Shown: piece after piece, positions 55,941-64,000 of the stretch
Numbering within the stretch: the stretch's first letter is position 1
Layout of the letters: the number at the start of each line of letters is the position of its first letter
DNA from: Bradyrhizobium sp. sBnM-33
GTDB taxonomy: Bacteria; Pseudomonadota; Alphaproteobacteria; Rhizobiales; Xanthobacteraceae
Assembly: GCF_032917945.1 (NCBI RefSeq)
Contig: NZ_CP136624.1
Location: forward strand, 7,006,001 to 7,070,000
Direction of reading: 5' to 3'
Length of the DNA stretch: 64,000 nt
The notes under the pieces: generated by a model
Database searches by the model: none
What the model was told of the DNA's origin: nothing
The model's input: the letters and a program-made list of their open reading frames with translations, nothing else
Position numbers and translations under genes: made by a program

Positions 55941-55984
55941 ACAAATTTCAGCACCCGCTTTTTTGCTGATCGAGCCGGACGCCC

Positions 55985-56791
55985 ATGGCCCTTTCCAGAG
56001 AGAATATTCGAAGCGCCGCCGAGCGGCTCGATGCTGCCGAAAAGACCCGCAAACAGATCCGGCAGCTTTCGCTTGAACATCCCGGCATAACGATCGAGGA
56101 TGCCTACGCTATTCAAAAAGCTTGGGTCGAGATGAAGGTCGCGCAGGGGCGCGCCGTGAAGGGCCACAAGATCGGCCTGACCTCGAAGGCAATGCAGAGC
56201 GCGCTCAATATTGACGAGCCTGACTCCGGCATCCTGCTCGATGACATGTTCTTTGCCGACGGCGGGCTTGTGCCCTCCGATCGTTTCATCGGCACCCGCG
56301 TCGAGGCCGAACTCGCCTTCGTGATGAAGTCGCGGCTGTCCGGACCTGACTGCACGATGTTCGACGTGCTCAACGCCACCGACTTCGTCGTGCCGGCGCT
56401 GGAAATTCTGGATACGCGGGTCGAGCGGATCGATCCGCAGACCAAGGCGACCCGGAAGATTTTCGACACCATCGCCGACAATGCCGCGAATGCCGGCATC
56501 GTGCTCGGCGGCCGCCCGATCCGGCCGATGGACACCGACCTGCGCTGGATCGGCGCGCTCTGTTTCCGTAACGGTCAGCTTGAAGAGACCGGGCTTGCGG
56601 CCGGCGTCCTCAATCATCCCGCCACATCGGTGGCCTGGCTGGCCAACAAGATCGCGCCGAATGGGCTAGCGCTAGAGGCCGGGCAAGTGGTGCTGGCGGG
56701 CTCGTTCATCCGCCCGATCGAAACCCGCAAGGGTGACACGATCCAGGCGGACTATGGACCTTACGGCTCGGTGAGTTGCTACTTCGCTTGA
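55985..56791 (+). CDS. hpaH: 2-oxo-hept-4-ene-1,7-dioate hydratase
   Basis: The 268-residue protein is of the MhpD/HpaH fold: KGHKIGLTSKAMQSALNI, the metal-binding PRVEAELAFV-like stretch TRVEAELAFVMKSRL, and LEILDTRVER. It adds water to 2-oxohept-4-ene-1,7-dioate in the homoprotocatechuate meta pathway, giving the substrate of the HpaI aldolase. It is the first gene of the plus-strand hpa operon under likely HpaR control; hpaF follows after 29 bases. Confidence 0.92.
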   Translation: MALSRENIRSAAERLDAAEKTRKQIRQLSLEHPGITIEDAYAIQKAWVEMKVAQGRAVKGHKIGLTSKAMQSALNIDEPDSGILLDDMFFADGGLVPSDRFIGTRVEAELAFVMKSRLSGPDCTMFDVLNATDFVVPALEILDTRVERIDPQTKATRKIFDTIADNAANAGIVLGGRPIRPMDTDLRWIGALCFRNGQLEETGLAAGVLNHPATSVAWLANKIAPNGLALEAGQVVLAGSFIRPIETRKGDTIQADYGPYGSVSCYFA

Positions 56792-56820
56792 CGCTTTAAG
56801 AGAGCGGGAGTCATCGGAAC

Positions 56821-57219
56821 ATGCCGCACTTCACGATTGAATATTCAGCCAATCTCGATGGACGCGTCGATATGGCCGCGGTCGTTGAACTCGTCCGCAA
56901 GGCGGCGGTCGAGGCCGGTATATTCCCGCTCGGAGGTATTCGCGTCCGCGCAATCAAATGCGAGCACTACGCGATCGCCGATGGCCGCCAGAACTACGCC
57001 TTTCTCGACATGGTGTTGCGGCTTGGCGAAGGCCGCGATCTCGCCACCCGCAAGACGGCCGGCGAGCATATTTTCAAGGTCCTGTCGGCCTATCTTGATC
57101 CGGTATTCGCGAACCAAAAGTTCGCACTGTCGTTCGACATGCAGATCAACGACAAGGAAACAAGCTGGAAACGCAACAACATCCACGAAGCTCTGAAGGT
57201 GGAGACGATCAATGGATAA
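56821..57219 (+). CDS. hpaF: 5-carboxymethyl-2-hydroxymuconate isomerase
   Basis: The 132-residue tautomerase has the catalytic Pro directly after the start Met (MPHFTIEYSAN) as in the 4-oxalocrotonate tautomerase superfamily. RVRAIKCEHYAIADG and SFDMQINDKETSWKRNNIHE complete the HpaF pattern. It isomerises 5-carboxymethyl-2-hydroxymuconate before decarboxylation. Its last eight bases overlap the hpaE start, so translation is coupled. Confidence 0.93.
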   Translation: MPHFTIEYSANLDGRVDMAAVVELVRKAAVEAGIFPLGGIRVRAIKCEHYAIADGRQNYAFLDMVLRLGEGRDLATRKTAGEHIFKVLSAYLDPVFANQKFALSFDMQINDKETSWKRNNIHEALKVETING

Positions 57220-58756
57220 GGTGACACCTAAGGACACGTTTCAGGCCAACCGCGACCGTGTGGCTCCCCTGCTCGCCAAGCTGAAGAGCGAAGGCATCGG
57301 GCACATGATCGACGGCAAGACTGTGCCGTCGGTCTCCGGCCAGACATTTGAGACGAAGTCCCCGGTCGATGGCGCGGTGCTGGCTACGGTCGCCCGCGGC
57401 AACGCCGAAGACATTGACCGCGCCGCAACCGCGGCCGCGACGGCCTTCAAATCCTGGCGCGAGATGCCGGCAGCCGCGCGGAAGAAATTGCTGCATCGCG
57501 TCGCCGACGCGATCGAGGACCACGCCGACAATATCGCGGTGCTGGAATGCATCGACACCGGCCAGGCCTACCGCTTCATGGCCAAGGCCGCGATCCGGGC
57601 GGCGGAAAACTTCCGCTTCTTTGCCGATAAGTGCGGCGAAGCCCGGGACGGCCTCAACATGCCCTCCGAGGAGCACTGGAACATCTCGACCCGGGTGCCG
57701 ATCGGCCCGGTCGGCGTGATCACGCCGTGGAACACGCCGTTCATGCTGTCGACCTGGAAGATCGCGCCAGCGCTGGCCGCGGGCTGTACGGTCGTACACA
57801 AGCCGGCGGAATGGTCGCCTGTCACCGCGGACCTGCTGGCGAAGCTTGCGAAACAGGCGGGCCTGCCGGACGGCGTGCTCAACACCGTGCATGGCATGGG
57901 TGAGGAGGCCGGCAAAGCGCTGACCGAGCATCCCGCGATCAAGGCGATCGGCTTTGTCGGCGAGAGTTCGACCGGTTCCGCGATTATGGCGCAGGGCGCC
58001 CCTACGCTGAAGCGCGTGCATTTCGAACTCGGTGGCAAGAACCCTGTGATCGTGTTCGACGACGCCGATCTCGACCGCGCGCTGGATGCCGTCGTCTTCA
58101 TGATCTATTCGCTCAACGGCGAGCGCTGCACTTCGTCGAGCCGACTGCTGGTCCAGCAAGGTATCGCCGATGAGTTCATCGAAAAGCTCGCCGCGCGGGT
58201 GAAGGCACTGAAGGTCGGGCATCCGCTCGACCCTGCCACCGAAATCGGGCCGCTGATCCACGAACGGCATCTCGCCAAAGTCTGCAGCTATTTCGAGGTC
58301 GCCCGGAAGGACGGCGCCACCATCGCGATCGGCGGCAACCCGCATGACGGCCCCGGCGGCGGGCATTACGTGCAGCCGACGCTCGTCACCGGCGGGCACT
58401 CAAAAATGCGGGTGGCGCAGGAGGAAGTGTTCGGCCCGTTCCTGACCGTGATCCCGTTCAGGGATGAGAAAGACGCCATCGAGATCGCCAACGGCGTGCA
58501 ATACGGCCTGACCGGCTACGTCTGGACTGGGGACATGGGCCGCGCGCTGCGTGTTGCTGATGCGCTCGAAGCCGGCATGATCTGGCTCAATTCCGAAAAC
58601 GTCCGCCATCTACCGACCCCGTTCGGCGGCATGAAAGCGTCGGGCATCGGCCGCGACGGCGGCGATTATTCGTTCGACTTCTACATGGAAACCAAACACG
58701 TCTCGCTCGCGCGCGGGACGCACAAGATTCAGAGACTCGGCCTGCCCTCATCCTGA
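57212..58756 (+). CDS. hpaE: 5-carboxymethyl-2-hydroxymuconate semialdehyde dehydrogenase
   Basis: The 514-residue aldehyde dehydrogenase has the NAD-site VITPWNTPFMLSTWKIAPAL near 171, catalytic Glu272 in FELGGKNPV and nucleophile Cys306 in NGERCTSSSR. It oxidises the ring-cleavage semialdehyde to the acid. The first 25 residues may be an extension; a later Met (residue 31, MIDGKTVPS) is possible but the overlap with hpaF favours the stated start. A family B repeat follows its stop. Confidence 0.93.
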   Translation: MDKVTPKDTFQANRDRVAPLLAKLKSEGIGHMIDGKTVPSVSGQTFETKSPVDGAVLATVARGNAEDIDRAATAAATAFKSWREMPAAARKKLLHRVADAIEDHADNIAVLECIDTGQAYRFMAKAAIRAAENFRFFADKCGEARDGLNMPSEEHWNISTRVPIGPVGVITPWNTPFMLSTWKIAPALAAGCTVVHKPAEWSPVTADLLAKLAKQAGLPDGVLNTVHGMGEEAGKALTEHPAIKAIGFVGESSTGSAIMAQGAPTLKRVHFELGGKNPVIVFDDADLDRALDAVVFMIYSLNGERCTSSSRLLVQQGIADEFIEKLAARVKALKVGHPLDPATEIGPLIHERHLAKVCSYFEVARKDGATIAIGGNPHDGPGGGHYVQPTLVTGGHSKMRVAQEEVFGPFLTVIPFRDEKDAIEIANGVQYGLTGYVWTGDMGRALRVADALEAGMIWLNSENVRHLPTPFGGMKASGIGRDGGDYSFDFYMETKHVSLARGTHKIQRLGLPSS

Positions 58757-58842
58757 GGAGCGGGCGCAAGCCCGCGTCTCGAAGGATGGGCCACTGGCCT
58801 CATGGTTCGAGACGGCGCTTCGCACCTCCTCACCATGAGGGT
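58745..58842. repeat. Palindromic repeat, family B, copy 2
   Basis: Begins CCCTCATCCTGAGGAGCGGG and ends CCTCACCATGAGGGT, with inner GTCTCGAAGGATG and GGTTCGAGACGG. It overlaps the last codons of hpaE and fills the gap before hpaD, inside what is otherwise one operon. It is the partner of the element at 14,119. Confidence 0.8.
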
Positions 58843-58866
58843 CAACCACTCAGGACTGGAAACCAC

Positions 58867-59850
58867 ATGCCCGTTCCGACACACACATTCACCCCGCCGT
58901 TCAACATCATCCGCTGCAGCCACGCCGTGCTCGATGTGGTCGATCTCGGCAAGAGCCGCGCCTTCTACGAAACCACCGTCGGCCTCCACGTCGAGGATAG
59001 TGACGACAAGGCGGTGTACCTGCGCGGCAGCGAAGAGCATCAGCATCACTCGCTGGTACTGCGGAAGGCCCCAGCTCCAGCCTGCAATCGGCTCGGCTTC
59101 AAGGTCGGCAATGACGGCGATCTCGACAAGGCAGCGACTTTCTTTTCCGAGAACGGCATCCCTTACGCCTTCGCCGATCAGCCGTTCCAGGGCCGCACCC
59201 TGCAGTTCACCGATGCCGCCGGCTTCCAACTCGAGCTCTATGCGTCGATGGACAAGCGCCCGCATCTGCTGCGGCGCTACGATCTCTACAAGGGTTGTCA
59301 TCCGCAGCGGCTCGATCATTTCAACGTCTTCGCGCCCGAGGTTCAGGGCACCATCGATTTCTATGCGCGGCTCGGCTTCCGGCTGACCGAATATGGCGAG
59401 GAAGATGGCCCGAACGGGCGGATCGCGGCGGCCTGGATGCACCGCAAGGGCAACGTCCATGACCTCGCCATCACCAACGGCCGCGGTCCTCGCCTGCATC
59501 ATTTTGCCTATTGGGTGCCGACAGCGATGAACGTGCTGCATCTCTGCGACGTCATGGCTTCAAGCGGATATCTGAAGAACATCGAGCGCGGCCCGGGCCG
59601 CCACGGCATCTCGAATGCATTCTTCCTCTATGTCCGGGATCCGGACGGCCACCGGCTCGAACTCTACACCAGCGATTACTTCACCGGCGATCACGACCAC
59701 GAGCCGCTGCGTTGGTCGCTGAAGGACCCGCGCCGGCAAACGCTGTGGGGCGCGCCGGCGCCGCGCTCCTGGTTCGAGGAGGGTTCGCCCTTTACGGGGC
59801 AAGAGGTGCGCGATCCGCTCTTCGTCGCCGACGTCACGATTGCGGATTGA
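58867..59850 (+). CDS. hpaD: 3,4-dihydroxyphenylacetate 2,3-dioxygenase
   Basis: The 327-residue protein starts MPVPTHTFTPPFNIIR; the longer open frame upstream is repeat sequence. It is a type I extradiol dioxygenase of two VOC modules with metal ligands His151 (LDHFNVF), His212 (LHHFAYW) and Glu265 (HRLELYTSDY). It opens homoprotocatechuate between C2 and C3. hpaG starts four bases after its stop. Confidence 0.93.
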   Translation: MPVPTHTFTPPFNIIRCSHAVLDVVDLGKSRAFYETTVGLHVEDSDDKAVYLRGSEEHQHHSLVLRKAPAPACNRLGFKVGNDGDLDKAATFFSENGIPYAFADQPFQGRTLQFTDAAGFQLELYASMDKRPHLLRRYDLYKGCHPQRLDHFNVFAPEVQGTIDFYARLGFRLTEYGEEDGPNGRIAAAWMHRKGNVHDLAITNGRGPRLHHFAYWVPTAMNVLHLCDVMASSGYLKNIERGPGRHGISNAFFLYVRDPDGHRLELYTSDYFTGDHDHEPLRWSLKDPRRQTLWGAPAPRSWFEEGSPFTGQEVRDPLFVADVTIAD

Positions 59851-59854
59851 TCGG

Positions 59855-60727
59855 ATGGCCCCTCCCCGTCTCGCTACCTTCACCGTCAACGGCACGCTGA
59901 AATACGGCGCCGTGACCGACGCCGGCATCGTCGATCTCTCGGCGCTCTTCGCAAAGGAATATCCGACGCTGCGCGAGGTCATCGCAGCCGGCGCATTGAT
60001 GAAACTCGCCGAGGACGCGGCGCGCCGCTCGCCGGACCATGCGCTGGATGCGATCAATTGGCAGCCGCCGATCCCCGCGCCGGAAAAAATTATCTGCATC
60101 GGCGTCAACTACCCCGACCGCAACGCCGAATACAAGGACGGCCAGGACGCGCCGAAATATCCGAGCATGTTCATGCGGACACCGCGCTCCTTTGTCGGCC
60201 ACAACGCGCCGCTGGTCCGCCCGCGCGCCTCGGCGCAACTCGACTACGAGGGCGAGCTGGTGCTTGTGATCGGCAAGGCCGGACGGCACATCAAGGAGAG
60301 CGACGCACTGGACCACATCGCAGCCATCACGCTCTGCAACGAAGGCACCATCCGCGACTGGGTGCGGCACGCCAAATTCAACGTCACCCAGGGCAAGAAT
60401 TTCGATTCCACCGGCAGCCTCGGCCCCTGGCTCGTGCCCTACACCGATGAAAGCCAGATTGCGGACATTCGTCTCACCACGAAAGTCAATGGCGAGACGC
60501 GGCAGGACGACCGCACCGGCCGGTTGATCTTCGGCTTCCGATACCTGATCAACTATCTGTCGACCTTCACCACGCTGGTGCCGGGCGACGTCATCGTGAC
60601 GGGAACGCCGACCGGCGCCGGCGCGCGGTTCGATCCGCCGCGCTATCTGAAGCCCGGCGACGTCATCGAGATTGAAGCCGAGGGCGTCGGTGTGCTCAAA
60701 AACGACGTCATCGACGAAGCCGGATAA
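59855..60727 (+). CDS. hpaG: FAH-family decarboxylase/isomerase HpaG
   Basis: The 290-residue protein (start MAPPRLATFTV, four bases after hpaD) is a single FAH domain with KIICIGVNYPDRNAEY, LDYEGELVLVIGKAGRHIKE, QGKNFDSTGSLGPWLV and VIVTGTPTGAGARF. In the pathway, the decarboxylation of 5-oxopent-3-ene-1,2,5-tricarboxylate and the following isomerisation are done by HpaG, which in E. coli is a fusion of two FAH domains. Here only one domain is present, so either it does both or a second protein elsewhere helps. Confidence 0.88.
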   Translation: MAPPRLATFTVNGTLKYGAVTDAGIVDLSALFAKEYPTLREVIAAGALMKLAEDAARRSPDHALDAINWQPPIPAPEKIICIGVNYPDRNAEYKDGQDAPKYPSMFMRTPRSFVGHNAPLVRPRASAQLDYEGELVLVIGKAGRHIKESDALDHIAAITLCNEGTIRDWVRHAKFNVTQGKNFDSTGSLGPWLVPYTDESQIADIRLTTKVNGETRQDDRTGRLIFGFRYLINYLSTFTTLVPGDVIVTGTPTGAGARFDPPRYLKPGDVIEIEAEGVGVLKNDVIDEAG

Positions 60728-60752
60728 ATCCTGAGAAGCGAGTGGAAATAGC

Positions 60753-62381
60753 ATGACTTCAACTTCGGGCGGCGAAGCGATCGTCAATGGCCTTGTCGCG
60801 CACGGCGTCGACACGGTATTCGGCCTGCCGGGCGCGCAGATCTACGGTCTATTCGACGCCTTCCATCAGGCGCAGTTGAAGGTGATCGGCGTGCGGCATG
60901 AACAAGCCTGTGGCTACATGGCCTTCGGCTATGCACGCTCGTCGGGCAAGCCGGGCGTGTTCAGCGTGGTGCCTGGCCCGGGCGTACTCAACGCGAGCGC
61001 GGCGCTGCTCACCGCATTCGGCTGCAACGAGCCGGTGCTCTGCCTGACCGGACAGGTGCCGACGGCGTTTCTCGGCAAGGGCCGCGGCCATCTGCACGAG
61101 ATGCCGGACCAGCTTGCGACGCTGCGCACGTTTGTGAAATGGGCCGAGCGGATCGAATATCCCGACGCGGCGCCCGCCGCGGTGTCGCGCGCGTTTCAGG
61201 AGATGATGTCGGGTCGCCGCGGTCCGGTGTCCCTGGAAATGCCGTGGGACACCTTTACGCAGCGCGCGCAAGTCGGCGCGTCAGCCGTGTTCGACCCCTT
61301 CCCGCCGCCGCAGCCGGATCCCGACCGGATCAAAGCGGCAGCGGCGTTGATCAAGGACAGCAAGCGCCCGATGATCTTCGTCGGCAGCGGCGCGATCCAT
61401 GCGCGCGAGGAAATTCTCGAACTCGCCGAAATGATCGATGCGCCTGTCGTGGCGTTCCGCAGCGGCCGCGGCATTGTCTCCAATGCGCACGAGCTCGGGC
61501 TGACGATGGCGGCGGCCTACAAGCTCTGGCCGAACACCGATCTGATGATCGGGATCGGCACGCGCATGGAGTTGCCGGCCTCGGGATTCCGCTGGCCATA
61601 CCAGCCGAAGGGACTGAAATCCGTTCGCATCGATATCGATCCGGCCGAGATGCGCCGGCTCACATCCGATGCCGCCGTGGTCGCGGATGCGAAAGCTGGC
61701 ACGGCCGATCTCGTGGCTGCTGTGAAGAAGGCTGGCTATAGCAGGACCAGCGGCCGGCGCGCCGAAATCGACGAAGCCACCGCGGCGGCGCAGCAGGAGA
61801 TCCAGAAGGTGCAGCCGCAGATGGCCTATCTGAACATCCTGCGCGAGGTACTGCCTGATAATGCGATCGTCACCGACGAGCTATCGCAGGTGGGCTTCGC
61901 CTCCTGGTACGGCTTTCCAATCTACGAGCCACGCACCTTCATCACCTCGGGTTATCAGGGCACGCTCGGCTCGGGTTTCCCCACTGCGCTCGGCGCCAAG
62001 GTCGCCAATCCGCAGCGGCCGGTGGTCGCGATCACCGGCGATGGCGGCTTCATGTTCGGCGTGCAGGAACTGTCGACCGCGGTGCAATTCAAGATCGGCG
62101 TTGTGACACTGGTGTTTAATAACAACGCCTATGGCAACGTGCGCCGCGACCAGCGCCAGCATTTTGACGGACGCGTCGTGGCGTCCGACCTGGTCAATCC
62201 GGATTTCGTGAAGCTCGCCGAATCCTTCGGCGCGGGAGCTGCGCGGGTGACTTCGCCGGATCAGTTCCGGCCCGCGCTGGAGAAGGCGCTGGCCGACGGC
62301 GGCCCATATGTGATCTCAGTCGAGGTGCCGACGGATTCGGAAGTCTCGCCGTGGACGTTTATTCATCCGCCGAAGCCGTAA
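60753..62381 (+). CDS. Thiamine-diphosphate-dependent enzyme, acetolactate-synthase-like
   Basis: The 542-residue protein has the three ThDP-family domains: a pyrimidine-binding domain with catalytic Glu50 in VRHEQACGYMAFGYAR, a central domain at about 195-330, and a pyrophosphate-binding domain with GDGGFMFGVQELSTA at about 429-443 and the NNNAYGNVRRDQ metal site. It resembles acetolactate synthase and oxo-acid decarboxylases without a regulatory subunit gene nearby. It starts 25 bases after hpaG, so it is likely part of the hpa transcript. Whether it handles an aryl oxo acid or pyruvate from the pathway is not known. Confidence 0.88.
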   Translation: MTSTSGGEAIVNGLVAHGVDTVFGLPGAQIYGLFDAFHQAQLKVIGVRHEQACGYMAFGYARSSGKPGVFSVVPGPGVLNASAALLTAFGCNEPVLCLTGQVPTAFLGKGRGHLHEMPDQLATLRTFVKWAERIEYPDAAPAAVSRAFQEMMSGRRGPVSLEMPWDTFTQRAQVGASAVFDPFPPPQPDPDRIKAAAALIKDSKRPMIFVGSGAIHAREEILELAEMIDAPVVAFRSGRGIVSNAHELGLTMAAAYKLWPNTDLMIGIGTRMELPASGFRWPYQPKGLKSVRIDIDPAEMRRLTSDAAVVADAKAGTADLVAAVKKAGYSRTSGRRAEIDEATAAAQQEIQKVQPQMAYLNILREVLPDNAIVTDELSQVGFASWYGFPIYEPRTFITSGYQGTLGSGFPTALGAKVANPQRPVVAITGDGGFMFGVQELSTAVQFKIGVVTLVFNNNAYGNVRRDQRQHFDGRVVASDLVNPDFVKLAESFGAGAARVTSPDQFRPALEKALADGGPYVISVEVPTDSEVSPWTFIHPPKP

Positions 62382-62392
62382 GCGAAACACCG

Positions 62393-62494
62393 TCGTTCCG
62401 CGGCGATGCGAAGCATCGAACTATGATGCGCAATTGCGCATCTGAGAACCTCGAGATTCCGGGTTCAATGCTTCGCATCGCCCCGGAATGACGA
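62393..62494. repeat. Palindromic repeat, family G
   Basis: Outer arms TCGTTCCGCGGCGATGCGAA and TTCGCATCGCCCCGGAATGA pair over about 100 bases, with an inner hairpin ATGCGCAATTGCGCAT. It lies between the converging ThDP-enzyme and MFS genes and may end both transcripts. Confidence 0.75.
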
Positions 62495-63736
62495 CTAAAC
62501 TCCCCTCTCCTTCGCCGCACCCCGCTGCATCCGCGACGCCGCGATCACCAATAACCCCGCCCCTGCAACCGACCAGCACGCCACCGGCGCCCACTGCAAC
62601 AGCGGCGCATATTCCGGCAGCTTCTGCAGGCCGCCGGCGACCGCCGCCATTCGCACAAAGGTCGCAAGCGCCAGCGCGGAGAACACCAGCCCCACCACCT
62701 TGCCCTCGGCGCCGGTCTCGCCAATCGCCAGTGCCGCTGAAACCGCGGCCATCAGCATGCAGCCCCACGCAGCACCAGCGACGAACTGCGCCGCGATCAG
62801 CATGTTGAGATTGCCGGCCATCTCCGCGCCCAGTACGGCGAGCGCACCGAGCAGGCCGGCCGCGCCCATCACGATCAGCCCGCCACGGTGCTTGACCACG
62901 ACGCTTGCCGGAAACATCGCGATGTTGAAGCCGATCCAGAACACCGGCATCAGCCATGGCAATTCGTCCGGCTTGGCAAAGCGCAGGAAGAACGGCGTGC
63001 TGTTGATGGAAAAATGCAATTGGTAGCCGAGCGAGAGGATGACCATCGAAGCGATGAAGAACATCGGCACCGGGCCGAGCGATTTTGCAGGCGCCGCAGG
63101 CTGTTTCGCGACCGGTGGCGCCTGCGCCAGATCGCGCTCGACCTTCGAGAGCGCCAGGGTGGTGAGCAGCAATACCACGCCCGAGATCACGAAGGGCAGC
63201 CGCGGGTCGTGGTTACGCAGCACCACGCCGAGATAGGGCGAGACAGCGCCCGCCAGGCCGTAGCCGAGCATCGTCAGCGCCGACAAAAACGGAATCGCCG
63301 GCCGCGCGGCGTATTTGCCTAACAGCGTCAGTGGCGGCGCGCGCAAGGCCGACGACGTCACGACCCACACAAGAATCAGGACGATGAACCAGACCTGTGC
63401 ACCCGGCCCCGTACCCGCCACGAACGGCAGCGCGACAAAGGCCGCGCAGGAGATCGCGGTCAGGGCGCCGACGAACACGCCGAGTTTGCCGACGAACGGC
63501 ACGATCCTGTCGGCGGCGATTCCCATCGCGGTGTCGGTGACGGTGAAGATCGCCTGATCCAGCATCAGGATCAGGATCACGGCCGTCGGCGCAATGCCGA
63601 CATCGGCGCAGAGTTTTGGCAGGTAGATGACGTAAGTTGTCCAGCCCAGCGTGAACACCAGTTGCAGCACGGCGAGATAGACGCCGGTGCTATTAGCACT
63701 GGTGGCGGTGTCGGACTTTGCTTCTGTGGTGGTCAT
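62495..63736 (-). CDS. MFS transporter
   Basis: The 413-residue protein has about twelve hydrophobic spans in two halves (for example VYLAVLQLVFTLGWTTYVIY at the start, ISGVVLLLTTLALSKVE at the end of the first half) and a central loop rich in Pro and Ala near 215. It starts MTTTEAKSDT behind a G-rich ribosome-binding site; the longer open frame to 63,877 is repeat sequence. Substrate unknown. It converges on the hpa operon rather than sharing its transcript, so a role in aromatic-acid uptake is only a guess. Confidence 0.88.
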   Translation of the reverse strand: MTTTEAKSDTATSANSTGVYLAVLQLVFTLGWTTYVIYLPKLCADVGIAPTAVILILMLDQAIFTVTDTAMGIAADRIVPFVGKLGVFVGALTAISCAAFVALPFVAGTGPGAQVWFIVLILVWVVTSSALRAPPLTLLGKYAARPAIPFLSALTMLGYGLAGAVSPYLGVVLRNHDPRLPFVISGVVLLLTTLALSKVERDLAQAPPVAKQPAAPAKSLGPVPMFFIASMVILSLGYQLHFSINSTPFFLRFAKPDELPWLMPVFWIGFNIAMFPASVVVKHRGGLIVMGAAGLLGALAVLGAEMAGNLNMLIAAQFVAGAAWGCMLMAAVSAALAIGETGAEGKVVGLVFSALALATFVRMAAVAGGLQKLPEYAPLLQWAPVACWSVAGAGLLVIAASRMQRGAAKERGV

Positions 63737-63789
63737 GTCGGCCCCCCCGGCGGAGAGAGCATAGACCACGGGAAAGCTCGATGGAACGC

Positions 63790-63932
63790 CTCTTCCCTTC
63801 TCCCCTTGTGGGAGAAGGTGCCTTCGCGAAAGCGAAGGCGGATGAGGGGTCTCTATCCGCGGAGGCAGACCCCTCATCCGTCTCGCTGCCGCTTCGCGTC
63901 AGCGATCCACCTTCTCCCACAAGGGGGGAAGG
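63790..63932. repeat. Palindromic repeat, family F (CTTCTCCC / GGGAGAAG)
   Basis: Left end CCTTCTCCCCTTGTGGGAGA, right end CCTTCTCCCACAAGGGG, with an inner pair GATGAGGGGTCT and AGACCCCTCATC. This is a long composite palindrome between the MFS gene and the partial gene at the window edge. Its form matches a widespread rhizobial repeat. Confidence 0.8.
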
Positions 63933-63936
63933 AAGA

Positions 63937-64000
63937 TCACCGCGCTTTCCGAAAGGTCAGGTTGATGCGCTGGCGCCCCATCACGGCATGCTCGCCGTCG
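63937..64000 (-). CDS. C-terminal end of an AlkB-like dioxygenase (partial)
   Basis: Only the last 20 codons and stop are in view: GEHAVMGRQRINLTFRKAR. The RINLTFR string resembles the C-terminal strand of 2-oxoglutarate/Fe(II) AlkB-type DNA/RNA demethylases (RYNLTFR in E. coli AlkB), whose Arg residues contact 2-oxoglutarate. With so little sequence the assignment is tentative. Confidence 0.45.
   Translation of the reverse strand, partial: DGEHAVMGRQRINLTFRKAR

Overview
The window looks like chromosomal DNA of a Bradyrhizobium-type alphaproteobacterium (Nitrobacteraceae; Rhodopseudomonas is the other close option). This rests on the GC-rich codon use, a full hopanoid locus with the C-2 methylase HpnP and aminotransferase HpnO, two alphaproteobacterial-style chemoreceptors, a homoprotocatechuate meta-cleavage operon, and several families of dispersed palindromic repeats. 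No rRNA, tRNA or CRISPR array was recognised.

Layout. (1) 1-2,140: a degraded tripartite-tricarboxylate permease (tctA) remnant, an aroQ-like gene with altered active-site residues, and a twice-frameshifted companion gene. (2) 2.1-14.1 kb: lipopolysaccharide core and surface polysaccharide genes. These are a CapD/PglF-type nucleotide-sugar dehydratase, an O-antigen ligase, hldE and hldD on the minus strand, then waaF (+), a GT4 glycosyltransferase (-), galE (+), an MsbA-like ABC exporter (+) and an FAH-family hydrolase (+) closed by a strong terminator. (3) 14.3-37.2 kb: a hopanoid region. It holds hpnO, hpnN, ispH-hpnH, the tightly coupled run hpnC-hpnD-hpnE-shc-hpnG, a second MMPL/RND transporter, and hpnP placed between the two ethanolamine ammonia-lyase subunit genes eutB and eutC.

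(4) 37.9-42.9 kb: two methyl-accepting chemotaxis proteins, one preceded by a stand-alone periplasmic Cache-type protein, and a DUF2270 membrane protein. (5) 43.1-49.8 kb: a three-gene operon with a transglutaminase/DUF2126 protein, an ATP-grasp/alpha-E fusion and a second transglutaminase. This is a predicted peptide ligase/peptidase system of unknown product and the best candidate here for an undescribed pathway. (6) 50.0-51.4 kb: a frameshifted IS110/IS1111-type element inserted at the edge of a palindromic repeat. (7) 51.4-55.1 kb: an acid-sugar-type catabolic operon (UxaA/GarD dehydratase, HpcH/HpaI aldolase, Ldh_2 dehydrogenase) with a perfect 20-bp palindrome upstream. (8) 55.3-62.4 kb: hpaR divergent from hpaH-hpaF-hpaE-hpaD-hpaG and a ThDP-dependent enzyme. 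(9) 62.5-64 kb: an MFS transporter, a repeat, and the last codons of an AlkB-like gene.

How the genes work together. Regions 2 and 3 are both outer-membrane construction: heptose synthesis and transfer, O-antigen ligation and lipid export alongside hopanoid synthesis (HpnC/D/E make squalene, Shc cyclises it, HpnH/G/O build the side chain, HpnP methylates ring A, HpnN moves product to the outer membrane). Regions 7 and 8 are catabolic. The aldolase of region 7 could supply the HpaI step that is absent from the hpa operon itself.
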